Assembly: GCA_008015235.1 (NCBI GenBank)
Contig: SSFF01000004.1
Coordinates: forward strand, 62,001 to 126,000
DNA length: 64,000 nucleotides
Source of the DNA: Rhodoferax sp.
GTDB lineage: Bacteria; Pseudomonadota; Gammaproteobacteria; Burkholderiales; Burkholderiaceae_C
Direction of reading: 5' to 3'
Positions 9,860-18,774 of the stretch are shown here, one piece after another. Below the pieces are notes generated by a model, which ran no database searches, was not told the origin of the DNA, and worked only from the letters and a program-made list of their open reading frames with translations. The first letter of the stretch is position 1. Every line of letters begins with the position of its first letter. The translations under genes were made by a program, and so were the position numbers.

Positions 9860-10052
9860 CTGTTTTGAGACCTGAGAGATTCACGCCTGCCTTGCGGTGG
9901 GCGTTTGCTCCTGCGGTGAGCCGGGGGACAAGTCCCGGCCGCTCTTCAGAGTGCAATGCTTGAAAACGGTCCTTTTGCCTGAGAGTTTCCGGGGCGGTTG
10001 CTCCTTCGGCGCTGCTGCTGCGTTTGCAACGGCAGTCTCTTCCGTTTTCAAC
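9860..10052 (-). promoter_or_regulatory. tandem glycine riboswitch upstream of dadA-sdaA
   Basis: Two glycine aptamers lie in series on the minus strand. Aptamer 1 (about 10050-9961) is closed by GAAAACGG pairing with CCGTTTTC and contains GGAAGAGAC, GCCGAAGGAGCAA and AAACTCTCAGGCAAAAGGAC, which are the conserved glycine-aptamer segments. Aptamer 2 (about 9955-9862) contains CTGAAGAGCGGC, GCAGGAGCAAACGCC and AATCTCTCAGGTCTC. Tandem glycine aptamers usually activate genes for glycine degradation. It begins about 45 bases after the ltaE stop, so it can act on read-through transcripts as well as on its own promoter. Confidence 0.92.
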
Positions 10053-10097
10053 AAGGCAGCGGCTTGCAAACTTCCGCTGCCCGTAAAAAATCCGTTC

Positions 10098-11159
10098 CTA
10101 CAGTCCCAGCTCCGCCTTCACATCGGCCAGCAGGGCGTCCACTGACTCGGGCTGGGTGTCCCACGCGCACATGAAGCGGCAACCGCCACCGGCGATGAAC
10201 TGGTAGAACTTCCAGCCACGCGCGTACAGAGCCTGCACCAGTGCCGGCGGCAGCTGCGCAAACACGCCATTGGCCTGCGGCGCATGCAGCACCTGTACAC
10301 CTTTCAAACCCTGCAGTCCGGCGCTCAGGCGCTGGGCCATGGCGTTGGCGTGGGCGGCGTTTTTCAGCCAGACATCGTCTTCGAGCAAGCCGACCCAGGG
10401 GGCCGAGATGAAGCGCATCTTGCTGGCCAGCTGACCGGCCTGTTTGACGCGGTAGGCAAAGTCCTCGCTCATGGCTTTGTTGAAGAACACCACGGCTTCG
10501 CCCACGGGCAGGCCGTTCTTGGTGCCGCCAAAACAGAGCACATCGACACCGGCTTTCCAGGTGATGTCAGCCGGCTTGCAGCCCAGATGGGCTACGGCGT
10601 TGGCAAAGCGTGCGCCATCCATGTGCAGGCGCAGCTGGTGCTTCTTGGCCATCCACGAGATTTCACGCACCTCGTCCACGCTGTAGACCGTTCCCAATTC
10701 CGTGGCCTGGGTGATGGACACCACCTTGGGACGCGGGTAGTGGATGTCGCTGCGCTTGGTCACCAGGGTATTGATGGCCTCTGGCGTGAGCTTGCCCAGC
10801 TTGGCTGCTTCGGACTGGTTCTCACCCACCAGCAGCTTGGAGCCGTTGGAGAAGAATTCCGGCCCGCCGCACTCGTCGGTTTCGATGTGGGCTACGGGCG
10901 AGCAGATCACCGAGTGGTAGCTCTGGCACAGCGAGGCCAGCGCCAGCGAGTTGGCGGCCGTGCCGTTGAACACGTAGTACACATCGCAGTCGATGTCGAA
11001 CAGCTGGCGCAGCATGTCGGTCGACTTCTGCGTCCAGCGGTCGTCACCGTAGGCGGGCTCATGACCACTGGCATTGGCCTCCATGAACCAGTGCATGGCC
11101 TGCGGGCAAGTCCCCGCGTAGTTGTCACTGGCGAATTGTTGGCGGTTGGTAGTGGTCAT
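10098..11159 (-). CDS. ltaE: low-specificity L-threonine aldolase
   Basis: This PLP enzyme splits L-threonine (and allo-threonine) into glycine and acetaldehyde. The 353-residue product belongs to the beta-eliminating lyase fold: FNGTAAN (64-70) and the HIETDECGGPE segment (91-101) line the cofactor site, DGAR is at 181-184, and the PLP lysine is Lys214 in CFGGTKNGLPVGE. The start ATG at 11159 lies 17 bases after the gcvP stop on the same strand. In this locus it would supply the glycine that the cleavage system consumes. Alternative names for the family include phenylserine aldolase. Confidence 0.9.
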   Translation of the reverse strand: MTTTNRQQFASDNYAGTCPQAMHWFMEANASGHEPAYGDDRWTQKSTDMLRQLFDIDCDVYYVFNGTAANSLALASLCQSYHSVICSPVAHIETDECGGPEFFSNGSKLLVGENQSEAAKLGKLTPEAINTLVTKRSDIHYPRPKVVSITQATELGTVYSVDEVREISWMAKKHQLRLHMDGARFANAVAHLGCKPADITWKAGVDVLCFGGTKNGLPVGEAVVFFNKAMSEDFAYRVKQAGQLASKMRFISAPWVGLLEDDVWLKNAAHANAMAQRLSAGLQGLKGVQVLHAPQANGVFAQLPPALVQALYARGWKFYQFIAGGGCRFMCAWDTQPESVDALLADVKAELGL

Positions 11160-11176
11160 GTTGCTTCGGTACGGTT

Positions 11177-14080
11177 TTAGCTGTTGGCGTATTCGCCCAC
11201 GGGCACGCAGCTGCAGAACAGGTTGCGGTCGCCGTAGACGTTGTCGACGCGGCCCACGCTGGGCCAGTATTTGCCGGCCTTGAGGCTGGCCACCGGGAAG
11301 GCGGCCTGCTCGCGGCTGTAAGGGTGGGCCCAGTCACCGGCCACCACGCTGGCGGCGGTGTGCGGTGCGTTCTTGAGCACGTTGCCTTCCTGGGGCATGG
11401 CGCCGCTTTCCACCTGGGCGATCTCGCCACGAATGGCGATCATGGCGTCGATGAAGCGGTCCAGCTCGGCCAGGGTCTCGCTCTCGGTGGGCTCCACCAT
11501 CAGGGTGTTGGGCACCGGGAAGGACAGCGTGGGGGCATGGAAGCCATAGTCCATCAGGCGCTTAGCCACGTCTTCGGCCATGACGCCGCAGGTTTCCTTG
11601 AAATGGCGCAGGTCCAGGATGCACTCGTGGGCCACGTGGCCGTTCTCGCTGGCGTAGAGCGTGGGGTAATGGTCTTTGAGGCGGGTGCTGATGTAGTTGG
11701 CCGCCAGGATGGCCGATTCGGTGGCTTGCTTGAGGCCTTCGGCGCCCATCATGCGGCAGTACATCCAGCTGATGGGCAGTACAGCGGCGTTGCCCAAGGG
11801 CGCGGCCGACACGGCACCGGTTTTGCTGGCGATGCCACCGGTGGCATGGCCCGGCAGGAAGGGCACCAGGTCTTCGACCACGCACACGGGGCCGACACCG
11901 GGGCCACCACCGCCGTGGGGGATGCAGAAGGTCTTGTGCAAGTTCAGGTGGCTGACGTCACCGCCGAACTGGCCGGGGGCGGCCACGCCCACCAGGGCGT
12001 TCATGTTGGCGCCGTCCACGTAGACGCGGCCGCCGTGGCTGTGCACCAGAGCGCACAGTTCTTTCACCGTGGTTTCAAACACGCCGTGCGTGCTGGGGTA
12101 AGTGATCATGATGGCGGCCAGGTTGGCGCTGTGCTTTTCGCAGGCGGCCTTGAGGTCGTCCATGTCCACGTTGCCGTTGGCATCGCACTTGGTCACCACC
12201 ACCTGCATGCCAACCATCATGGCGCTGGCCGGGTTGGTCCCGTGCGCGCTGGAGGGGATCAGGCAGATGTTGCGGTGGCTTTCACCGCGGCTGGCGTGCC
12301 AGCCCTTGATGGCCAGCAGGCCGGCGTATTCACCTTGGCTGCCCGCATTGGGCTGCAGGCTGATGCCAGCGTAGCCGGTGGCAGCGCACAGCCAGTCGCG
12401 CAGCTGCTGGTCCAGCAAGGCATAGCCTTCGCGCTGGTCGGCCGGGCAGAAGGGGTGAATGTTCGCAAACTCGGGCCAGGTGATGGGAATCATCTCGCTG
12501 GTGGCGTTGAGTTTCATGGTGCAGGAGCCCAGCGGAATCATGCTGCGGTCCAGCGCCAGGTCTTTGTCCGACAGCATGCGGATGTAGCGCAGCATGCCGG
12601 TCTCGGAGTGGTGGGTGTTGAACACCGGGTGCGTCAGGTAGCTGCTTACGCGTTGCAGGCTGGCCGGGATCAGGGCGGGCGCCGTGGCAGCAAGCGCTTC
12701 CACGTTCGGCAGGGCTTGGCCCGGTTCAGCGAAGAACGACCAGACCAGTTCCAAGTCGGCGCGGGTGGTGGTTTCGTCGAGCGAAACGCAGATCGCATTT
12801 TCACGTGCAATTCGCACGTTAGCCCCCGCAGACAGTGCGCGGGCAGCTATTGTTTTTGTAGCATCTGCGGTCGGGATGCAGAGCGTGTCGAACGCGGTGC
12901 CGTGCAGCGGGGCAAAGCCCAGTTGGCGCAGGCCTTGGGCCAGGATGGCGGTGTAGGTGGCTACGCGCTGGGCAATGCGCTTCAAACCGGCCGGGCCGTG
13001 GTACACGGCGTACATGCTGGCGATGACGGCTGGCAGCACCTGCGCGGTGCAGATGTTGGAGGTGGCTTTTTCGCGGCGGATGTGCTGTTCGCGGGTCTGC
13101 AGGGCCAGGCGGTAGGCCGGGTTGCCGTGGCTGTCCACGCTCACGCCCACCAGGCGGCCAGGCATGGAGCGCTTGTATTCGTCGCGGCAGGCCATGAAGG
13201 CGGCGTGCGGGCCACCGGCGCCGAAGGGCATGCCGAAACGCTGGGTCGAGCCAATGGCAATGTCCGCACCCATTTCACCCGGGGCCTTGAGCACGGTCAG
13301 GGCCAGCAGGTCGCAGGCCAGGATCAGGGCAGCGCCCTTGCTGTGGATGGTGTCGGCGCTGAGCTGCCAGTCGGCCAGCCAGCCGCTGGAGCCGGGGTAC
13401 TGGTTCAGGGCCGCGAAGTAGTCGTCAGCGGCAATGGCGGCCTGCCATTCGTCGCTGGAACGCACCACCTTCACGTTGTAGCCCAAGGGGGCGGCGCGGG
13501 TCTGGATGACTTCGATGGTCTGGGGGTGGCAGTCGCCGCTGACGATGAAGGTGTTGCCCTTGGCCTTGACCGAGCGCTTGGCCAGGGTCATGGCTTCGGC
13601 CGCGGCCGTGGCTTCGTCGAGCATGGAGGCATTGGCCATGGGCATGGCGGTGAGGTCCGCCACCATGGTCTGGAAGTTCACCAGGGCTTCCATGCGGCCC
13701 TGGGAAATTTCGGCCTGGTAGGGCGTGTAGGCGGTGTACCAGGCGGGGTTTTCCAGAATGTTGCGCAGGATCACGCCGGGGGTGTGGGTGCCGTAGTAGC
13801 CCTGGCCGATGAAGCTCTTGAAAATCTTGTTCTTCCCCGCCATGGCCTTCAGTTCAGCCAGCGCCGCAGCTTCGGTAATGGCTTCGGGGATCGCCATGCG
13901 ATCGGCACGGGCGATGGCGCGCGGCACCACGCCGTCGATCAGTTCTGCACGGGTCGCACAACCCACGGCGGCGAGCATGGTTTTCTCTTCATCGGCATCA
14001 AAGCCAATGTGGCGTGCAATGAATTCGCTGGTGTTTTCCAGGCTGGAAAGACTGGATGCAGGTGTGGCGTTGGCGGACAT
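11177..14080 (-). CDS. gcvP: glycine dehydrogenase (decarboxylating), P protein
   Basis: The P protein decarboxylates glycine with PLP and passes the methylamine to lipoylated GcvH. The 967-residue length is that of the fused single-chain form. Visible marks include the amino-terminal [31 protein letters not shown], the glycine-rich [10 protein letters not shown], and the PLP-lysine segment [15 protein letters not shown]. It is the third gene of gcvT-gcvH-gcvP; 96 bp separate it from gcvH. About residues 407-412 (DATKTI) coincide with a shortened copy of the dispersed palindromic element, whose hairpin is at 12846-12862. A very long open frame on the opposite strand is only its shadow. Confidence 0.97.
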   Translation of the reverse strand: MSANATPASSLSSLENTSEFIARHIGFDADEEKTMLAAVGCATRAELIDGVVPRAIARADRMAIPEAITEAAALAELKAMAGKNKIFKSFIGQGYYGTHTPGVILRNILENPAWYTAYTPYQAEISQGRMEALVNFQTMVADLTAMPMANASMLDEATAAAEAMTLAKRSVKAKGNTFIVSGDCHPQTIEVIQTRAAPLGYNVKVVRSSDEWQAAIAADDYFAALNQYPGSSGWLADWQLSADTIHSKGAALILACDLLALTVLKAPGEMGADIAIGSTQRFGMPFGAGGPHAAFMACRDEYKRSMPGRLVGVSVDSHGNPAYRLALQTREQHIRREKATSNICTAQVLPAVIASMYAVYHGPAGLKRIAQRVATYTAILAQGLRQLGFAPLHGTAFDTLCIPTADATKTIAARALSAGANVRIARENAICVSLDETTTRADLELVWSFFAEPGQALPNVEALAATAPALIPASLQRVSSYLTHPVFNTHHSETGMLRYIRMLSDKDLALDRSMIPLGSCTMKLNATSEMIPITWPEFANIHPFCPADQREGYALLDQQLRDWLCAATGYAGISLQPNAGSQGEYAGLLAIKGWHASRGESHRNICLIPSSAHGTNPASAMMVGMQVVVTKCDANGNVDMDDLKAACEKHSANLAAIMITYPSTHGVFETTVKELCALVHSHGGRVYVDGANMNALVGVAAPGQFGGDVSHLNLHKTFCIPHGGGGPGVGPVCVVEDLVPFLPGHATGGIASKTGAVSAAPLGNAAVLPISWMYCRMMGAEGLKQATESAILAANYISTRLKDHYPTLYASENGHVAHECILDLRHFKETCGVMAEDVAKRLMDYGFHAPTLSFPVPNTLMVEPTESETLAELDRFIDAMIAIRGEIAQVESGAMPQEGNVLKNAPHTAASVVAGDWAHPYSREQAAFPVASLKAGKYWPSVGRVDNVYGDRNLFCSCVPVGEYANS
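12846..12862 (+). repeat. short palindrome of the dispersed element inside gcvP
   Basis: GCTATTGTTTTTGTAGC, followed by ATCTGCGG, matches only the hairpin end of the 57-bp element; the GCGGGCC core and AATTTGG tail are absent or eroded. It is read through in the gcvP frame. It is a partial match, so it could be coincidental. Confidence 0.4.
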
Positions 14081-14176
14081 GGTGGAACTCGAAAAACGGA
14101 AAAGGGCGGGGTGCCGCTGGCCGCGGCGTGGGTACCACAGCCCGGCGCGGGGGCTGTGGTGTCGCGCGAAAAGCGC

Positions 14177-14548
14177 TTAGGCGTTTTGTTCGTAGGTCTT
14201 GTAGCTGGTTTCGTCCATCAAGCCGTCCAGCTCGGCGGGGTTGGACAGCTTGATCTTGAAGAACCAGCCCGAACCCATGGGGTCGCTGTTGGCCAGCGAG
14301 GGGTCGGCACGCAGGTCTTCGTTCACGGCCAGCACTTCACCGCCCACGGGCATGTAGACGTCGGCAGCGGCCTTCACGGACTCGACTACACCGGCCACAT
14401 CCTTGGCAGCCAGGGTCTTGCCGACTTCCGGCAGGTCCACGAACACCACGTCGCCCAGGGCGTCTTGCGCGTGCTGGGTAATGCCGACGGTGGCGGTGTC
14501 GCCTTCAATGACCAGCCATTCGTGATCGGGGGTGAATTTGATGTTCAT
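14177..14548 (-). CDS. gcvH: glycine cleavage system H protein
   Basis: This is the small lipoyl carrier that shuttles the methylamine group between GcvP and GcvT. The product is 123 residues, typical for H proteins. It starts [12 protein letters not shown] and carries the lipoylation site Lys59 in [31 protein letters not shown] is also conserved. The ATG at 14548 has GGAGCTC upstream. It lies between gcvT and gcvP in the riboswitch-led operon. Confidence 0.97.
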   Translation of the reverse strand: MNIKFTPDHEWLVIEGDTATVGITQHAQDALGDVVFVDLPEVGKTLAAKDVAGVVESVKAAADVYMPVGGEVLAVNEDLRADPSLANSDPMGSGWFFKIKLSNPAELDGLMDETSYKTYEQNA

Positions 14549-14639
14549 GGAGAGCTCCTGAAGAAAAAATAAAAATGAAATTGTTTGAGAAATTCCGCCG
14601 ACGGCAACTGTAGCGTCCGTTTGGCGGATTGGGCAGGGC

Positions 14640-15785
14640 TTAGCCGCGGTAGTAGCGGTTGGGCACGAAGGGCATGGCGCTCACGACCATGGGCACGGGC
14701 TTGCCGCGCACGATGGCTACGACCTTGCTGCCCAGCGCGCTGTGCGCCACGTCCACGTAGCCCATGGCCACGCATTGGTTGATGGTGGGGCCCAGCAGGC
14801 CACTGGTGACTTCGCCGATCTTGTTGCCAGCGCCGTCCTGCAGTTCGGTGTGTTCGCGCACGGGAATACGCTCCTGGGCCACCAGTCCTACGCGTTTTCG
14901 GGCTCCAGCCCGCGTGGAATCTGCGAGAGCAGCTAGTATTTTTGTAGCGCCTGGGAAGCCGCCTTCACGCGCACCGCCAGCGCGACGCACCTTTTGGATG
15001 GCCCACAAGAGGCTGGCTTCAACCGGGGTGGTGGTGGTGTCGATGTCGTTGCCATACAGGCACAGGCCGGCTTCCAGGCGCAGCGAATTGCGCGCACCCA
15101 AGCCGATGGGTTTGACTTCGGGTTGGGCCAGCAGGGCGCGCGCCAGGGCTTCGGCCTGGGATTCGTGCACGGAGATCTCGAAGCCGTCTTCGCCGGTGTA
15201 GCCGCTGCGGGTCAGGAATACGTCGATCTTCTTCGTGCCGGTATCCACGGTGAAGTTGCCGCCGGTCATGAACACGAGCTTTTCCACGCCAGGGGCCAGG
15301 CGCGACAGGGCAGTCACAGCCTGCGGGCCTTGCAGCGCCAGCAGGGCCATCTCGGGCATGGGGATGACTTGGCAGCGGGTGCCGATCTTGGCCTGGATGT
15401 GGGCGATGTCACCGACCTTGCAGGCGCCGTTGACGATGACGAAGATCTCGTTGTTGCCCTTGTTGAAGAACATCAGGTCGTCAATGATGGTGCCTTCCTC
15501 GGTGGTCAGCAGGCCGTAGCGCTGTTTGCCCACGGGCAGGTCGATTACGTCCACCGGCATCAGGGTCTCGAACGCGGCGGCGGCGTCAGGTCCGACCAGG
15601 CGCAACTGGCCCATGTGCGACACGTCAAACAGACCGGCGGCGTTGCGCGTGTGGTTGTGCTCGGCCATCAGCCCTGCGGGGTACTGCACGGGCATGGAGT
15701 AGCCGGCAAAAGGCACCATGCGCGCGCCAAGTTCAATGTGCAGAGCGTTGAGCGGGGTGGTCAACAGGGTTTGGTCAGCGGACAT
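14640..15785 (-). CDS. gcvT: glycine cleavage system T protein (aminomethyltransferase)
   Basis: GcvT moves the one-carbon unit from aminomethyl-GcvH to tetrahydrofolate and releases ammonia. I place the start at the ATG at 15785 with GGAGAGAAG upstream; the open frame extends into the riboswitch but is not coding there. The 381 residues contain [37 protein letters not shown] and [19 protein letters not shown], all standard. Residues about 280-298 ([17 protein letters not shown]) coincide with a full copy of the dispersed element at 14892-14948, before the conserved VGLV segment. It is the first gene of the operon. Confidence 0.96.
   Translation of the reverse strand: MSADQTLLTTPLNALHIELGARMVPFAGYSMPVQYPAGLMAEHNHTRNAAGLFDVSHMGQLRLVGPDAAAAFETLMPVDVIDLPVGKQRYGLLTTEEGTIIDDLMFFNKGNNEIFVIVNGACKVGDIAHIQAKIGTRCQVIPMPEMALLALQGPQAVTALSRLAPGVEKLVFMTGGNFTVDTGTKKIDVFLTRSGYTGEDGFEISVHESQAEALARALLAQPEVKPIGLGARNSLRLEAGLCLYGNDIDTTTTPVEASLLWAIQKVRRAGGAREGGFPGATKILAALADSTRAGARKRVGLVAQERIPVREHTELQDGAGNKIGEVTSGLLGPTINQCVAMGYVDVAHSALGSKVVAIVRGKPVPMVVSAMPFVPNRYYRG
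14892..14948 (-). repeat. dispersed palindromic element, copy inside gcvT
   Basis: On the minus strand the hairpin GCTAC...CTAGC (14948-14932) is followed by TGCTCTCGCAGATTCCAC, GCGGGCTGGAGCC and CGAAAACG, in the same order as the other copies. The length is a multiple of three (57 bp), so the gcvT frame stays open. Confidence 0.65.
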
Positions 15786-15804
15786 GGGCTTCTCTCCGAA
15801 AAGT

Positions 15805-15822
15805 GCATACACATTGGTATGC
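15805..15822 (-). promoter_or_regulatory. hairpin between glycine riboswitch and gcvT start
   Basis: GCATAC and GTATGC pair around a six-base loop, followed shortly by CTTTT and then the gcvT ribosome site. It could be part of the riboswitch expression platform, either as a weak terminator or by controlling access to the ribosome site. No strong U-tract is present, so the mode is open. Confidence 0.35.
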
Positions 15823-15865
15823 AGGGCAACCTGAATCTCGCGGCCCCAAATGGTGCCGAGAGGCT

Positions 15866-16110
15866 GCCCCCTGTCCCTTGTACCTGAGAGATTCGCCGGG
15901 CCTGCATGCACGCGGGGTGCGCAGACTGCGGTTTGCTCCTTCGGTGGGTTGCCGCACATCGGTGATGCGTCGTGCAACCTCTCTCCAGTGGGTGTCGCTG
16001 CACACACGCGGTGCGCAGCGTTGGTCAGTCCTTTTGCCTGAGCGTTCAGACGGCTGCAATCAACCATCCTGCGCCTTCGGCGATCCCCGTAGGGGATTCT
16101 CTCCTGACGA
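15866..16110 (-). promoter_or_regulatory. tandem glycine riboswitch upstream of gcvTHP
   Basis: Aptamer 1 (about 16108-16020) begins GTCAGGAGAGAATCCCC, contains CGCCGAAGGCGCAGGA and ends TCTGAACGCTCAGGCAAAAG GACTGAC, with GTCAG closing against CTGAC. Aptamer 2 (about 15990-15866) contains CACTGGAGAGAGG, CACCGAAGGAGCAAACC and GCGAATCTCTCAGGTACAAG. These are the conserved glycine-binding segments in both units. The gcv operon is the classic target of this class, normally switched on by glycine. It occupies most of the gap between gcvT and plsC. Confidence 0.94.
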
Positions 16111-16183
16111 AGCCGCAATTCTAAGCGAGAAGGCCAGCCCGTACACTCTGCGCCTTCCTTCACCCGACCACTTTGGGAGTTTG

Positions 16184-16921
16184 ATGCTTTTTCTGTTGCG
16201 AATGCTGGCCCTCGGCGTGCACTTTGTACTTGCCTGCGGGGTCAATGCCGTCATCGTGCTGTTGCGCCCCTTCAACCCGGACAACACCCGCTGGTGTGGC
16301 AATGTTTATGCGCGCCCAGCCCAGTGGTTGCTGGGACTCACGGTGCGGCGCGAGCTGGATGTACTGCGGGAAACCCCCAATCCCTTTGTCATCGTGGCCA
16401 ACCACCAGTCCAACTACGACCTGTTCATCCACGGCAGCGTCATTTCGCGGCGCGCGGTGTCATTGGGCAAGACCAGCCTCAAGTGGCTGCCGCTGTTCGG
16501 GCAGATTTACTGGCTGGCCGGCAATGTGCTCATCGACCGCAGCAATGCGGCCAAGGCCAAACAGGCCATGCTCCAGACCACCGACGTAATGCGCAACCAC
16601 GACACCTCGATCTGGGTGTTTGCCGAAGGCACGCGCAACCATGGCAAGGGGTTGCTGCCTTTCAAGAAAGGCGCGTTCCAGATGGCTATCAGCGCCGGGG
16701 TGCCCATCGTGCCGGTGTGTGCCAGCACCTACCGCCGCAGCATGCGCTTGAACCGCTGGCGTGCTGGCCACGTGGTGGTGCGTGCACTGGCGCCCATTCC
16801 CACCGAAGGGCTCACGTTGGACGACATGCCGGCCTTGATGGCCCAGTGCCATGCCCAGATGCAGCAGTGCATCGAAGAACTTGATGCGCAGGTGGCCCAG
16901 CTTGATAGCGGCCAGGCATGA
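16184..16921 (+). CDS. plsC: 1-acyl-sn-glycerol-3-phosphate acyltransferase (PlsC family)
   Basis: This membrane enzyme adds the second acyl chain to lysophosphatidic acid to make phosphatidic acid. The ATG at 16184 has GGGAG seven bases upstream and begins with a hydrophobic segment (about 2-28). The 245-residue protein carries the acyltransferase motif NHQSNYD (73-79, H-x4-D), the FAEGTRN motif (147-153) and the later GVPIVPVCAS segment. The upstream 22 kb-strand frame that overlaps the riboswitch is not coding. The gene ends at a shared bidirectional terminator with the ETF-QO gene. Confidence 0.92.
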   Translation: MLFLLRMLALGVHFVLACGVNAVIVLLRPFNPDNTRWCGNVYARPAQWLLGLTVRRELDVLRETPNPFVIVANHQSNYDLFIHGSVISRRAVSLGKTSLKWLPLFGQIYWLAGNVLIDRSNAAKAKQAMLQTTDVMRNHDTSIWVFAEGTRNHGKGLLPFKKGAFQMAISAGVPIVPVCASTYRRSMRLNRWRAGHVVVRALAPIPTEGLTLDDMPALMAQCHAQMQQCIEELDAQVAQLDSGQA

Positions 16922-16945
16922 AAAAGGGCTCCGAGGAGCCCTTGT
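16922..16945. terminator. bidirectional terminator between plsC and ETF-QO gene
   Basis: AAAAAGGGCTCC and GGAGCCCTTGTT form a strong stem with a two-base loop. It has an A-run on one side and a T-rich stretch on the other, and it lies between two convergent genes. Confidence 0.8.
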
Positions 16946-16948
16946 TGA

Positions 16949-18640
16949 TTACATGGCGCCGTAGTTCGGGCCGCCGCTGCCTTCGGGCGTGACCCAGACG
17001 ATGTTCTGTGTCGGGTCCTTGATGTCGCAGGTCTTGCAGTGCAGGCAGTTCTGCGCATTGATCTGCAGGCGGTCGCTGCCGTCGTCGTTCTTCATGTACT
17101 CGTACACGCCAGCCGGGCAGTAGCGTGCTTCGGGGCCAGCGTACTTCTTCAGGTTCACAGCCACGGGCACCGAGGCGTCCTTGAGCGTCAGGTGCGCGGG
17201 CTGGTTTTCCTCGTGGTTGGTGTTGCTGATGAACACGCTGGAGAGACGGTCAAAGGTCAGCTTGCCATCGGGCTTGGGGTAGGCGATGGGCTGGCATTCG
17301 GCGGCTGGCTTGAGGTACTCGTGGTCGGCCTTGGTGCGGCGCAGTGTCCAGGGCATGTTGCCGCGCAGTACGAATTGTTCGAAACCGTTCATCAGCGTGG
17401 CCACGACCAGGCCATGCTTGAACCAGTTCTTGAAGTTGCGGTCCTTGTTGAGTTCGGTGTGCAGCCAGCTGGCTTCGAAGGCGTCCGGGTAGGCGCTGAG
17501 TTCGTCGTGCTGGCGACCCGCCACCACCGCTTCATAAGCGGCCTCGGCGGCCAGCATGCCGGTCTTGATGGCGGCATGGCTGCCCTTGATGCGGCTCACG
17601 TTCAGGTAGCCGGCATTGCAGCCGACCAGTGCGCCGCCCGGGAACACGGTCTTGGGCAGCGAATTGATGCCGCTGGCGTTGATGGCGCGGGCGCCGTAGG
17701 ACAGGCGCTTGGCAGTGACCTCCCCCTTGTCGTTTTCGAAGTACCAGCGGATGCGCGAATGGGTCTTCCAGCGCTGGAATTCCTCGAACGGGCTCAGGTA
17801 GGGGTTCTCGTAACCCAGGCCGGTGACGAAGCCCATGGCGACCTTGTTGCCGTCCAGGTGGTACAGGAAAGCACCGCCATAGGTGTTGTTGTCCATCGGC
17901 CAGCCGGCGGTATGCATCACGAAGCCGGGCTTGTGCTTCTTGGGGTCGATTTCCCAGACTTCCTTGATGCCGATGCCAAAGCTTTGCGGGTCCTTGCCTT
18001 CGTCCAACTTGAACTTGGCGATCAACTGCTTGCCCAGGTGGCCGCGTGCGCCTTCGGCGAACACGGTGTACTTGCCCAGCAATTCCATGCCGAGCTGGAA
18101 GCTATCGGTGGGCTGGCCGTCCTTGCCAATGCCCATGTTGCCGGTGGCCACGCCCTTGACCGAGCCGTCTTCGTTGTAAAGCACTTCGGCGGCGGTGAAG
18201 CCGGGGAAGATTTCTACGCCCAGCGCTTCGGCCTGGGCAGCCAGCCAGCGCGTGACTTCACCGAGGCTGATGATGTAATTGCCATGGTTGTGGGCAAACG
18301 GCGGCAGCAGGCTGTTGGGCACGCGGTAGCCGTCGTCTTCGGACAGGAAAATGTAGGCGTCGTCGGTGACGGCTTGCTTCAAGGGGGCGCCTTGGGCCTT
18401 CCAGTCGGGAATCAGTTCGGTCAGAGCCTTGGGGTCCATGATGGCGCCCGACAGGATGTGCGCGCCGGGCTCCGAGCCCTTTTCCAGGACCACCACCGAC
18501 ACGTCGGTGCCCTTTTCGGCAGCGAGTTGCTTGAGGCGGATGGCGGTGGACAGGCCGCCAGGGCCGCCGCCTACGACAACGACGTCGTACTCCATGGATT
18601 CACGGGGGCCGAATTGATCCAGAATTTCTTGGTTGGTCAT
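16949..18640 (-). CDS. electron transfer flavoprotein-ubiquinone oxidoreductase
   Basis: This inner-membrane FAD and [4Fe-4S] enzyme accepts electrons from reduced ETF (fed by acyl-CoA and amino-acid dehydrogenases) and reduces ubiquinone. The 563 residues begin with an FAD fold (VVVGGGPGGLSTAIRLKQ, about 21-38). They carry GADSELQ-like central regions including GFVMHTAGWPMDN, and end with the ferredoxin-type domain (NAQNCLHCKTCDIKDPTQN, then WVTPEGSGGPNYGAM). It starts at the ATG at 18640, divergent from a short-chain dehydrogenase gene across a strong inverted repeat. Confidence 0.95.
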   Translation of the reverse strand: MTNQEILDQFGPRESMEYDVVVVGGGPGGLSTAIRLKQLAAEKGTDVSVVVLEKGSEPGAHILSGAIMDPKALTELIPDWKAQGAPLKQAVTDDAYIFLSEDDGYRVPNSLLPPFAHNHGNYIISLGEVTRWLAAQAEALGVEIFPGFTAAEVLYNEDGSVKGVATGNMGIGKDGQPTDSFQLGMELLGKYTVFAEGARGHLGKQLIAKFKLDEGKDPQSFGIGIKEVWEIDPKKHKPGFVMHTAGWPMDNNTYGGAFLYHLDGNKVAMGFVTGLGYENPYLSPFEEFQRWKTHSRIRWYFENDKGEVTAKRLSYGARAINASGINSLPKTVFPGGALVGCNAGYLNVSRIKGSHAAIKTGMLAAEAAYEAVVAGRQHDELSAYPDAFEASWLHTELNKDRNFKNWFKHGLVVATLMNGFEQFVLRGNMPWTLRRTKADHEYLKPAAECQPIAYPKPDGKLTFDRLSSVFISNTNHEENQPAHLTLKDASVPVAVNLKKYAGPEARYCPAGVYEYMKNDDGSDRLQINAQNCLHCKTCDIKDPTQNIVWVTPEGSGGPNYGAM

Positions 18641-18732
18641 GGGTGTCTCACTTGATAATGGGGCCTGGTAGCAGCGCGCACCCTGAGCCGAGTGGTGTCG
18701 CAGCTTGCGGAATTCTACTGGTGGTTTTTGTA

Positions 18733-18754
18733 AAAAAGAACGACCGTTCTTTTT
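18733..18754. promoter_or_regulatory. perfect inverted repeat, candidate TetR-family operator
   Basis: AAAAAGAACG and CGTTCTTTTT are perfect 10-bp arms around the centre AC. It lies in the gap between the divergent ETF-QO and short-chain dehydrogenase genes, 20 bp before the latter. Size and form resemble operators of TetR-type regulators of fatty-acid degradation, but no such regulator is encoded in this window, so the identity is inferred. Confidence 0.6.
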
Positions 18755-18774
18755 GTTAAGTGGGGACTCTCTAA

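Noticed and set aside
11324-14572. An open frame of more than 1000 codons on the plus strand across gcvP and gcvH
   Set aside because: It is the antisense shadow of gcvP, rich in Gly, His, Val and Gln and without any family match; gcvP on the minus strand is unmistakable.
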